Positions 9,552-20,165 of a stretch of 64,000 nt of DNA are shown here, piece by piece. This DNA is from Heterobilharzia americana. Its lineage: Eukaryota; Platyhelminthes; Trematoda; Strigeidida; Schistosomatidae. Position numbers and translations under genes: made by a program. A model generated the notes under the pieces. The model did no database searches. It saw only the letters and a program-made list of their open reading frames with translations, and was not told the origin of the DNA. Every line of letters begins with the position of its first letter. Within the stretch, counting starts at the first letter, position 1. Location of the stretch: assembly GCA_944470555.2 (NCBI GenBank), contig OX104130.1, positions 51,183,491-51,247,490 of the forward strand. The letters are read 5' to 3'.

Positions 9552-12459
9552 GCTCCTTATCTACGAACGGGTTTACTATCCCATTTTCGGAATCCACTTC
9601 GAATTGATGCGGCTAATAATCTGGTGGTTTCAAATGCAAGTTAGTTATGTACCAGCACGTAGTTATAAAAGAACTAAGACTTGGGAAATGAGCTTGTAAT
9701 CCATTACCTCTTTTTCTCCCTTCCATCTTTCAAACTAATTCGCCCTACTGCTACTGTTACTACTCCGTTGATGCTGGGTTTGATAATTCTCAGTAGTCAA
9801 TTAGCTTTCTCACTTCCAACCATTCGGCGTCCTCTTATATACTGCCTATCAGTTAACTTATCCCTATCAGTTCAGTAGCCATCAAGTCATCGAATTCTGT
9901 CTCTGAGATTGCGGCTCCTTCCTACACCTTCAACCTTATTAGTTTTGTTATCTAGAAGTTGCTGTCTGGAGAAAGTAAATTCGATATCTAGAATCAAGTA
10001 TCTTTTCTGAGGTAATGAAATAGATTTCTTCGCCCTGGCCATCAGGTCTTACGGAACGGTTCTAAGTCTGTGGGGGTTCCGATACTAGCCTGCTGTAGCT
10101 CTGGCATGCCCGACGAGCGCTGATTATTTTTTATGAAATTGTAAGGTCTGTCGAAGGACTGTAGTGCGAAGGGTTTCCTAAAACATCGTGTCCCCAGGAA
10201 ACTGTTGAGACTGGCTACAAAAAGAAGATAGGAGGGAAAAACCGATAGGTGCAAAACAAGAGAGGGGAAGCGCGAATAAAGGTGAAAAGAAGTGGATTGG
10301 AAAGGAACGAGAAGGTTGGGTAGATTCAGAGTTGACAGCGTCGATAAGGAGAACCTCGATAAGTGGGCTGAGATCATAGAGTCAGGGGGAGAGGAACAAA
10401 GTGCTGATATAGGACGGACTACGGGAATAGAAATAATTTTACTGTTAGCAGTATGGTAACTTGAGAATTCTAACAGGTGGGCATTAGCCTAAGTCAAACT
10501 CGCGATGACAGTGACAGTACAAACGATCTGATATAACGTTGGCTGTGTTAGACCGTATGGAATAAACTGGTCATACCAGCGTAGTCTGTGTTCCGACCTT
10601 ATGAGCCCAAGCCGCATATCACTGCATCACCCTCCAAACTCTTCTTGTAGCTGTCGACAGTTTAATAGTAGCAGTCTAGGTAGGCAATGGATTTCAGTAT
10701 CGATAAACTGGCAGAATGAAGAGTATAGACGTACACGGGTCTACATACTTTGCCTGGCGATTCTGCTTTGGTGACCTCAACGAAGGCTATGGCGACCATT
10801 CGGTGAGCTTCTACTGTTCAGATGGCTTGGATTACTGAGTATTTTGCAAGCTGTTGTCAAGCCCTTTATGTAACGTGGGGTAATCAGAACGGAAAGGCTC
10901 TAGGCCTTTCAGATCATCCTCATAGGGCTTTCTCTGACATCTCACTCCTAAACATTCTCTAGTAGGCTCACAGCCCTTCTGAAGTATGGTGTGGCAACGA
11001 CATTCTGAAACTCTGAGTGTGGTTCTACGCGGGTCTCGCCACCTCAAGAAGAGTTCCAGTGTGAGAGCAAGTAGTTGTCTGTGAATGAAGTGCAGTGCTG
11101 CAGGTGTGAATAAGTTTCTAAATGACTTACGTGTATCTTCGTGGATGGTAATCTCAGTCTCCACATGGTGTCACGAGAATATATAGGTGCTGTGCGTTCA
11201 TACAATGGAACACTGTAGCAGAACAAGTGCGCAAAAATCCACAATGTGGACAAGTGGTAGTACTGTCTTCTCATTAATGAAAAAAAACCAGGTTTGCATC
11301 TCGATGCTACATGTATTACCTGGAGAAAAATAAAGCCTGAAGCTGATACTTCCATCAAAGCGGTTTGTATTTTTTGCTTGAGATAATAATGAACCGTTTA
11401 TGAGGAAATGTATGCACAAATCGTTTACTAATTGTACTTCATTGGTGACTGCAGAACTGTATAATTCATGCATGTTAATGCCATTCCACACCATAGAAGC
11501 AATCTTGGGAAATATTACGACTGACGGCTAAACATCTTCACTTTTCCGACTCTGGCATCCAGAAGCAAAAAACTCGTTTGAACGGGACAAATGAACTTCT
11601 TGGACATCTTGTCAGCCACTTACACTGCCGGTGGCAGCTTTGTGGTCGGTAGGTGTTGGACTTTCCTGGTCACCTTTGTGATGAGTGAATCCTGGATTCT
11701 GATAACTATGAAGCTGTAGTCCAGTGATTATTTTTTATTTCTGCTCGTTGCAGTAAGGTATTGTGAACGCTTTAAAACCGGTTACCCTCCATGAAGGGTG
11801 GTCTTAGTCAAGGTCTGTTCCTTAAATAATCAATTCTCGATGGCAACCAAGCCAACATTTAGAACCAAATTGCTTTTCCTCAACGAGGAAGAAACGGATG
11901 AATGGGAGAATTTGACGGTGAAGAGGTTTGTGTGCAAGCGAGATTTAAACGGTTACATTGTGGCGCTATGGGCGTGGTTGCACAGATTGTACCAACTGTT
12001 GTGTCCGAACTGGATCACACCATTGGCTGTAAAAGTGAATTTAGGTGCCATATTAAGGGAGAGCATCACGTTAATTTCGAGTAGCTTCACCCAAAGTGAT
12101 TCTAGACTAAGGGTTCTGCGTCTGGAGCTGTAGTCCTGTTTGCTCCCTCACCTTGCCACTGTGTTATTTTTTCTCTTCCATATCGTTATAATCATCTAGT
12201 TGCGTCGCCCTATCGTGTTCTATACACATAACAACCCACGGCTCTGAAAGTTGATAGGAGAGCTGGGAAGAGAGGACATTAAACCCTATCGTGACAGATC
12301 ATTCCTACTCACGATTCCCTTTTCACACTAAGCTGGCATCGAATCCGCGCAATATTCAGCGTTTGCATTATGCGCAATCGACGTGATTGACTCGTCTACA
12401 AAGTTCTACATTTCGTCAAACAAGCCTCTGCTTTAACGGCAATTATTATGTTCATAGCC
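9552..12459. other. No gene recognised; decayed repeats likely
   Basis: This stretch is richer in GC than most of the window but has no intact frame. Near 10042-10110 the minus strand resembles the 3' end of the PHD-type ORF1 at 25.75-25.85 kb: a shared GAACCGTTCCG block and a shared CAGAGCT-x-x-AGCAGGC block. That suggests an old LINE fragment. The other frames (10832-11164 and 11044-11494 minus, 11798-12133 plus) show no motif I know. Confidence 0.4.
10042..10110 (-). repeat. Possible fragment of PHD-type LINE ORF1 tail
   Basis: On the minus strand the peptide ends D-L-E-P-F-R-K-T before a stop, matching the D-L-E-P-F-R-K-T near the end of the ORF1 at 24.9-25.86 kb. Upstream, the nucleotide block CAGAGCT-x-x-AGCAGGC is shared as well. 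The match is short, so the link is tentative. Confidence 0.4.
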
Positions 12460-12463
12460 CTAT

Positions 12464-12807
12464 TGTAGCGTCACACATTTCCCCAAAATCAATAGCCTAG
12501 GGCTTGACGACTTTCGACATCGATGCTGACCTTGGTAGTTTGACTGGACTCGCCAAGCTGAAGGCACCCGGTCAAGCAACCTCGCTATTTGGCACGCTGT
12601 CGTATTACTTTGCACCACTCGTATTCGACTCTCTAGCCAGTCAGTTGGAATGCATCGGTATTTCGGCACAACTATCCAAATATACTATTCCACCCGACTA
12701 CGCTACCGTGTTCTTCCTTGGTCTCGTATTCGTGGTTATATAACAAGTTCGAATAATTAGTGATTGGTCTTTGCGTCTGTCAAGTTCGCACCAGGACAAA
12801 TCCTAAA
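12464..12807 (+). repeat. 5' LTR of minimal element
   Basis: Complete family LTR from TGTAGCGTCA to CCTAAA, with a TATA-like TTATATAAC near 12737. No primer binding site follows it: the next bases are already integrase codons. Confidence 0.93.
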
Positions 12808-13319
12808 GGACCACTCTTCGCCTACCAGGTGAGTTCGTTTCTCCTTCAACTTTCAAACATGTTTCCGACAGGGCATCTTACGTGACTAGGCTTACAAACG
12901 CAATGCGTTCAGTCAGGCCTTCTCCGATTAGACCTCAAACGACTAATGTTTTCGTTCATACTAGCTTACAGAAGACATCACACGTGTTTGTTCGCCACGA
13001 CGCCGTTCGTCGACCACTTGTACCACCTTACGACGGGCCGCTCAAAGTGATTAAGCGACACGAGAAATTCTATATAATTGGGCGAGACGGACGTGAGGAT
13101 ACTGCCAGTATCGACCGTTTGAAACCAGCTTATTTCGAAGGCAACCCGATTATAAGTGACGTTTCAGCTCGCTACATCCTACCGACGGATAACTCAATCA
13201 TCGAAATTCTTGACAATGTGCCTGGTAATGCACAGCTGCAACAACCGTCGGCGCAACAAAAAACACGATCAGCCCGACCCGTCAGGTTTCCGGAGTATCT
13301 GAAGTCATATTCAACTTAG
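12808..13319 (+). pseudogene. pol: Integrase C-terminal fragment of the LTR element
   Basis: The open frame runs from the LTR border to a stop at 13319. It begins T-T-L-R-L-P-G-E-F, a block that in CsRn1-type integrases follows the catalytic core. It continues with T-S-H-V-F-V-R-H-D-A-V-R-R-P-L and P-P-Y-D-G-P-L-K-V, the DNA-binding tail, and S-I-D-R-L-K-P-A-Y. The D,D-35-E catalytic core is missing, so it cannot integrate DNA. There is no stop or frameshift inside, which fits a recent copy. Confidence 0.85.
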
Positions 13320-13776
13320 CGGTGTGTGTGCCAACCATAATTTTTTTCGAGGCACTATTTTTCTTATTGACCGACAATGCACAACCCTCGTACACTGCCT
13401 TTTTGTACCGGTTTTTATTACCATATAATGAAACTAAAAAAAACGGCAAAGATAAGCGTAAATTTTTATTTTTCGATACATTTATATATAAATAGTTCTC
13501 ATTTTTACGAAACGTTTTCGTGGTATTAAAGACTTTTATTTATATTCCAGGTGCAACGAACACTAGACGGAATGTCAGAAGGAACTGATGACCACGATCG
13601 ACGTCTAATTCGATTTATTGTATTTTATTTATTTAATCGCCATGACACCCTAGAATAAGTTCAGACAACCAGGGGCCACTTCACGCAGTGAGCCCATAGG
13701 AAGAGTTTCACCAGTGGAGAAACCACCGGGTTTTTGCTTCCGGCTGGTGTCGTCTTAGGGTCCCCACGAACCCACT
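13320..13776 (+). other. 3' untranslated region of minimal element
   Basis: From about 13373 it aligns with 5304-5712 of the larger copy. It has no conserved frame and ends at the polypurine tract (13777-13784). Confidence 0.75.
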
Positions 13777-13789
13777 AGGGGGAGTGATC

Positions 13790-14133
13790 TGTAGCGTCAC
13801 ACACTTCCCCAAAATCAATAGCCTAGGGCTTGACGACTTTCGACATCGATGCTGACCTTGGTAGTTTGACTGGACTCGCCAAGCTGAAGGCACCCGGTCA
13901 AGCAACCTCGCTATTTGGCACGCTGTCGTATTACTTTGCACCACTCGTATTCGACTCTCTAGCCAGTCAGTTGGAATGCATCGGTATTTCGGCACAACTA
14001 TCCAAATATACTATTCCACCCGACTACGCTACCGTGTTCTTCCTTGGTCTCGTATTCGTGGTTATATAACAAGTTCGAATAATTAGTGATTGGTCTTTGC
14101 GTCTGTCAAGTTCGCACCGGGACAAACCCTAAA
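13790..14133 (+). repeat. 3' LTR of minimal element
   Basis: A complete 344-base LTR with only a handful of differences from the 5' partner, for example CACTTCC for CATTTCC near the start and CACCGGG for CACCAGG near the end. It is preceded by AGGGGGAGTGATC. Confidence 0.93.
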
Positions 14134-14478
14134 CTATCAACCAAGGGTAACCCACTTAAATGTCTTCAGGAATAAGCAAGTATCAGGAGAATATCCAAGT
14201 TCAAGTATTTCCCACTCTTTGAGTGTTATCTTTCCCAGCAATTTAAATTGACAACACCGGAAATATTCTTTGTGGTGAAAGTAATTAAACACTACAAGAA
14301 CTGTCGTTCAGCAGTGGTGGATTTTAGACGCATGGAAACATGGCTCCATAAACTGTATGATGATGATTTTGTCATTGTATAATGACAAAACCGAAAGGGC
14401 AATAGAACTTGTCAGCAAACTGTGTCTGGAAGAAGGAATTCACAGGATTATTAAGAAATTAAGTACCATTCGGAATAA

Positions 14479-15350
14479 AATTGAACGACGTAAATGACAA
14501 AGACCATGGATTTATAATAGGAACATCAGACAAAGCAAGATTAGTTACTCTCAAGAAATCCAGAAGCAATCAAATCAAAAAGTTCAACAAACTAATACAA
14601 GAAAAACATCCTTGGGAAAACAATGAAATCACAAAGGAAACATCAAACATCGATAGAACAAAGTGGGTGGTCAATCTCTCCTCAAAAGCCTTAAGCTCAG
14701 CTGAGATGAAAGCACTTGGAAAAGGACTAAACTTCAACATAACAGTAGATCATCTAAAACCAGAAGATGTCATACCTAGCATAGAAGTAGCATTAAGCCC
14801 GATGGATGTGACCACTGCTGAACAGGTTAGAGCGCAGTGTGCATTAGCACTAAAAAACAAAAGACAGCGGAACCTAGCGGAGCTGGAAAATTCAGCTTTA
14901 AGCAATCTGCGAAATGATAATAGTACAGTGATCGCTAATTCTGACAAAGGTAACTCAACAGTAATTGTGGACAAATCGGATCATATCAAAGAAATACATG
15001 AACATATCCAAACAGGGCCATATGAAGAGATTTAGAAACCTATTGATACTGTCATGAATAAAATTAGGAAACCAACAATAGATCTGATACGCCAACTGAA
15101 TCCACCTCTAGGCAGGTCCGAATGGTTTACTTTAATGCCAAAATCTAATAATCCTGACAGAATTTAAGGTAATATTAGGGTTCATAAAGCAGGCTATCCC
15201 ATTAGGCCGATAGCTGACTTCTGGAACACACCAACATATGAGATATCAAAGTATTTAGCATCAGCATTACGTCCTATTAGAGACTGGTCAAACTCTAGAC
15301 TAGTAAATTTCTACGAGCGTATGATGACGATTTGGTTTACCCAGCTGTCT
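14479..15350 (+). pseudogene. Penelope-like element, N-terminal and early RT part
   Basis: A 184-residue frame (14481-15035) shows the N-terminal PLE pattern: K-W-V-V-N-L-S-S-K-A-L-S, then L-G-K-G-L-N-F, and later I-A-N-S-D-K-G-N-S-T-V-I-V-D, which precedes the RT fingers. After the TAG at 15033 the same frame goes on with F-T-L-M-P-K and, past another stop, H-K-A-G-Y-P-I-R-P-I-A-D, the conserved H-K-x-x-x-P-x-R-P-I motif, and Y-E-I-S-K-Y-L. Similarity ends near 15350, so the catalytic palm and the GIY-YIG endonuclease are missing. At least two stops make it dead. It lies 350 bases after the LTR element and on the same strand, but they are unrelated. Confidence 0.8.
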
Positions 15351-18300
15351 TCAGTTTAGTTCGACAAGATCGAAGCTCTTTCGAGGAGAAATTTGTGGGT
15401 GGTTAGCAACGATACAAACTGGCCTACCTCCATCTATGTGTGCCCTAACTTCTCCAAAAAAAGAAAGAGTTGGGTCCATTACCATTATACATCGTCCTCG
15501 ACATGCACAGACACGTGAGCAACTTTTATATCACACGTAACCACACCTTCTCAGACTTTCCAACTTCTTTTGGAGGATTCATTGGCTTTTCCACATTTCT
15601 GGGAAGGTTTTCGTCCATGGTCTGTGGAAGCTTAGACTCCTTCTACCGTTGGGTCATGAAAATGTGACCAACCTTTCTACCTGTCCGTGTGGCACGCTAG
15701 ATTTAATATTTGCAAATGACTTTGTCATATATGAAACCCATTAGGTTCCTGCTGAATTAGAACCATAGCATCGTACATGTTTTGCTCAGAGTGTATGGTG
15801 AGTAACACGGGAGACCCTTCAAATATGTTTCAAAGAAAGTTCGGTACGGATAGTATTCACAAGAAAATATGCTACTTTTGGGAAGCATGCTTGGGGAAAC
15901 AGGCTAGGACATATTTGCTGATGAAGTCTTGAACAACATTATCACCAGTATCACGAGCTGTCGCAGATTCTGTCCCGTTATCCGCTGCCCTGCTAAAACA
16001 ATCTACGTAAGACCTGAGAGATTCCTCTCGTCATCCCAACAGGCCCCACAGAGTAGACGAAAGGCTAGGTAAGACGAGAGATCACTCCGACGATGAACGA
16101 ACTAGCCATTTAATTTGTTCTGAAATACGACGTTCAAATACTATTTAAGACCGGAAGTTTCTATCTTGCAAGAACGCTTCCAATATGTTGAGACTATCTA
16201 AAGGGCCTACTGGCAGAAAACAGGCCACAGAAGTAGCCTGTTCGGATGTTTGTATGACAAAACAATTCACTTATACGTCGTCAAGTCGGTATGATCTTTT
16301 CTAGTATCCATAGTCAAATGGACAGCTGCCTTCCTGATTTTGATACAAATGATGTATTTGATGGTCTTAAATCCTTGAGTCCTTGCCAAAGCCCAGACTT
16401 TGGTGGTTTTTCGAGCACTACGTTACAAAAATGAGCAGATATTCTGTATCATCCCCTTGCAGATACCTCCAGTGCGTCGTTTTCCAAAAAACACAACGTA
16501 CACCGCTTGGAAAGACATAAAGTAGTGCCTGTGCCTAAGTCACCTTCTGGATCAGATACTCAGTTTCAACTCGCCGCTATAACTTCTTTTTGGAGACGAT
16601 AAAGAAATTGCATCTCCTTTCGCCTCAACCTTTATTGGAGGCTTTCAGAGGTCCAAAACAATTCGTTCACAAACAAACAAAAACTACTTAAGATGCAGTC
16701 ACTGTCTTCTATCATAATACTGCTTCTACGCTGCAATAGCAATAATATATTTCTAATAATGAATTGTACCGACGCACGTCATTTTTACAGGCAATATCTA
16801 AATGTCATCTCCTTACTGAGGGTGGAAACGTCTAGAAAGAAACAAATCGTCGTGGCATGCAAAGTCTTCTGGAATAGACAACTGTTTACATATTGCTTGA
16901 GACAAATGTTGGATAAGAACGATATCGTTAGACAAAAGCGGTTGAAAATTAATGAAGGTGTAACCAAACAGTATGAGAAGCGGTAGTTAGTCATGAAATC
17001 CATAAGGGTATATTGCACATCTAATGTTGAGAGCAAATGGATCCGGAGATATATCTGTATTCAATAAGTCTGTACCGCCTGCAGATGGCAAACGAAACAG
17101 GGACGGACGGCGGGAGCGAATGTGGGTCTGGTATTGTATGGTGTCATGCAAAGTGTAGCAATTGTTTAGGTCTATGATGCTGTGAACAGGATCATTTGAA
17201 TAAAGCCAGGAACGTATTTCTATCCAGCTGCTTTTGTCTTATCACGGTGGAGGATATAAGAGGTTTCACCATCAAACCAGTGGATAAGACTTCAAGGTCG
17301 GTGCGTCACATGGGTCACTCACGGTTAGCAGCGTTTTCAGGTGAGTGGTCGCAAAGAACGAGAGAACTTGCATGTTTGGACGCAATTGGCACTTTATACC
17401 GACATTTCCAGTTGCTCTGCCGATTGTGCCTGTGTATTTAAGAGAGGTCGTAGTCCGGGACGATTTGTCTAGCTCCTAGTGATTTTGCATCTGTAGGCGG
17501 TAAAAGATGATAGTTCTCGCCCGTTGAATAGGAGTTCAAAGCGTACCTCGATGCTGAGTGTTTTGGTACGATCCGCCATCATAATCTGCATATCGGGTGA
17601 CAAAGAGGGAAAGGGGCGTGCGAGTTGAAGTTAGATGTCTTAGAATTTGGGAAGTAATATTGAAGACCAAAGTATCCGAAGAGGACACTAGGAATGAGGG
17701 GCCATATAGTCTGATCATCTACCCTTAAAGTTTTATGTGGTACGTTTCTCACGTTCTAGTTCAATCTGAATTACGAATCGTTCAAGATGGTGACTCTGTT
17801 TTGCATTTGAGAACCAGTAAGAACCTTGATATGCACATAAAGAGTTAGAGGAAGGTAGTTACAACAATCCCAAGGGAAGGGAGGGTGAAGGGCACATATT
17901 GGGTTTAGTGACCTCAGATGAGGGTGATCTCCATAAGTCTCTACCATCAGATCTGCCATCTCATGTTGAATAACTGTACGTTCGCTTTGCCTTCTTGGGT
18001 TGTTCATCGGCCTTTGACTCTTTCTCCAAAGGGCTCTTGTTAAACAAGCTTGCCACGGTTCGTACTGAGCCACTGGTTACAAAGTAGGTGTATTCCTACT
18101 CTTCGGAAATTAAACGGCGTAGTGCGTACAAAGAAAGACGCTCCACTTCATTGCTCGCTGGCGCTGGTGTGCCGCAGTTTCTGTTTTCGTTAATTTGCAG
18201 GATTTATTTTGTCATGTCGAAACTAATTTCTTCAAGTATGCTAGAGGCCTGACGGTTCTGCCCTGGCTGTCTCACTTGGAATGCTCTTAACTAAACAGAC

Positions 18301-18999
18301 TCTCGCCCGTGATTGACCACTGGTCTATCCCAAGCGGTCTTAAGCTAAACTATTCTCGCCGCTAGACTGTTAATTTTAGCCTCAGGCGTAAAGAAGATTC
18401 GTGTGAGCTGCTTAAGTCCCATGAAGCCTGTTCCACCGATCGTATTTCTGCGGGAAGTGAATCAAGTGTCAAACATCTTCGATTGGGATTTATTTCTGAT
18501 CTTTGGTGGTCGTCCCACATCTTGTTGACCTCCGAAAATTCTGTCTTTTAAAGTCTTACACAAATAAACTGAGGTTCCGTGATATAACTCAACTTCTACC
18601 CTTAAACTTCGATTGTCCCTGCATCTGATCTATTTTTTCTGTTGCTCCCCACCTATCTTTCCTGGCTTACCAAAGGCGTGCTAAGCTATAGCGTGTAAGG
18701 CTTTGAACGACATCAAGAGGGTAAGTCCTGAGTTCCTAGCCCGACCGACTGACAGTGTGGTTGACAGCGGTTAAAATTCTAGCAAGTGACTAGCTGCAGT
18801 CATTTTAACCGACACACAGAATCCACTCAGTTTGCAGATCCCTCCTCGCACAGCCCGCTGGGGGACAAGAAGAAACTGTGTGAGACTGGCCTCGTATCGC
18901 TGAGTACAAGAGTCGGACCGCATCTTTCCTGGCATTTACATTATGTGATGAAAAAGTCCCGGAGAGGGACCAGTCCATCAACAGTAAATGATCTGTTTC
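15351..18999. other. No gene recognised; decayed, GC-richer stretch
   Basis: All frames are short. The composition and the many CpG and TpG-rich blocks resemble old repeat DNA, like the recognisable LINE relics to the right. I found no motif strong enough for a family call. Confidence 0.4.
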
Positions 19000-20165
19000 C
19001 AATTACTTAATTAAAGATGTAAAATTTTCCCGTTACAAATGTTCTGCACATTGCCTGACGCCTCATAATGACACTGTTCGACATGTAAAGGGGAGCGTAG
19101 ATACATATTTTTGTTGCAGAGTATCACGCTGAGAATTCGAAGTTGTACCAAAAGCCGTTTGGAATGAGATCATTGTTATCGTTAAGTTTGGAGCAGATGT
19201 CTAGTCAGTCTCATGTCCTTCTTTATGGCCAGGTGGGAAAGTTGCGCACTACGAAGAGGGTAGGGTACTTTTCGCCAGTCCGGCACTCATTCAGGTTCAG
19301 TGCTGATCCGTTGTTATTCCCCACCATGCAAGCAATCTGAGATCAGTTTGTGGTGCACTTTGTTTAGCGCACTATATCTCTCAATAACGACGTTGTCATT
19401 GTAAAGTAGAATCAGAGTGCTGTGACTCACTGATAGGGTATGTACAAAGGGGAGGAACAGTAGAGACCTAGAACGGCTGTTTTTGACACACGAAACGATG
19501 TTTTCCTCCAAACTGGGCAAGTCCTGTTAACTTGTATGGAGAACCCTCTACCGCCCAAGTGGTCGTTCAGCCAGAATAGCGCCTAATCACTGATGGACAA
19601 CCTTGCCATTTCGCACATGGAAACGGTATGTGAGACAGTGTCAAAGGCTTTGGCGAAACCCGAGAAGGACACACGAACAAGAACTTGGAAGTCCCAGCAC
19701 GCCGTATAGTTATCACCGAGTAACAGAAGGTTCGGGGCGCAGGGTCCACCATTTATAAAGCTATGCTGAGCATCACTCAGTTCTCTTATTTTGTCTGAAT
19801 ACTCTCTGATATGTTCGTCCACTGGGCTCTCCAGTACATTCGAAAGGAGTGGCAGAAGTGGTAGAAGTTGACAGCATTTCGGGCCCTGCCCATCTCCTTC
19901 TTTGAAGATGGAAAAGAGAATGGTTTGGTCCCATTCTTGGGCTTTGAATCATCATACGGAGGATCGAATATGACAGCCGCGCACTGTTTCTACACACGCC
20001 GCCGAATGTCGTCGCGTCCCGGTGGTCTACCTGTTCGTAGTTCAGACGGTTTCTCAAAGACCACAGTGGGGGTTACCTTCATTCCACACCAATTTTCTAC
20101 GATAGGTGGCACCGAAATTGTCTCAGGCGGTTGACGGTTCGGGTCGGGTGGCGGAACTTTTAGCT
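19000..20165 (-). pseudogene. Decayed CR1-like LINE reverse transcriptase
   Basis: Reading leftwards on the minus strand in shifting frames, the order of a CR1/Jockey-group RT appears. A linker block near 20160 comes first, then L-S-D-A-Q-H-S-F-I-N-G-G-P-C (the usual Q-x-G-F motif) near 19755, and G-F-A-K-A-F-D-T-V-S-H (the D-F-S-K-A-F-D-x-V-x-H motif) near 19640. Next come L-G-G-R-G-F-S-I-Q-V-N near 19530 and a worn L-L-Y-N-D-N-V in place of the catalytic Y-A-D-D near 19400. Both catalytic sites are damaged, and several stops and frameshifts interrupt it. The clade call is by motif order only. Confidence 0.6.

Larger units (their letters stand above)
12460..14137 (+). mobile_element. CsRn1-like LTR element, minimal deletion copy
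   Basis: Two complete 344-base LTRs (12464-12807 and 13790-14133), differing at only a few bases, enclose 982 bases of interior. The outer flanks are both CTAT (12460-12463 and 14134-14137), a perfect 4-base target duplication. The primer site, gag, protease, RT, RNase H and integrase core are all absent: the 5' LTR is joined directly to the C-terminal integrase coding sequence. The integrase tail, 3' UTR and polypurine tract remain. Near-identical LTRs plus an intact duplication mean a recent insertion. Confidence 0.92.

Noticed and set aside
12504..12743. 79-codon frame inside the LTR, repeated identically at 13830-14069
   Set aside because: It lies entirely within the LTR and is repeated only because the LTRs are repeated; the solo LTR at 9.2 kb does not keep it open.
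16800..16830. Hammerhead-like CTGAGG...GAAACGTC
   Set aside because: The first strand does not satisfy CUGANGA, and only three bases separate the core strands, so no helix II is possible.
17380..17450. Possible GIY-YIG endonuclease remnant on the minus strand
   Set aside because: A few residues resemble the motif, but the order and spacing of conserved residues do not hold.
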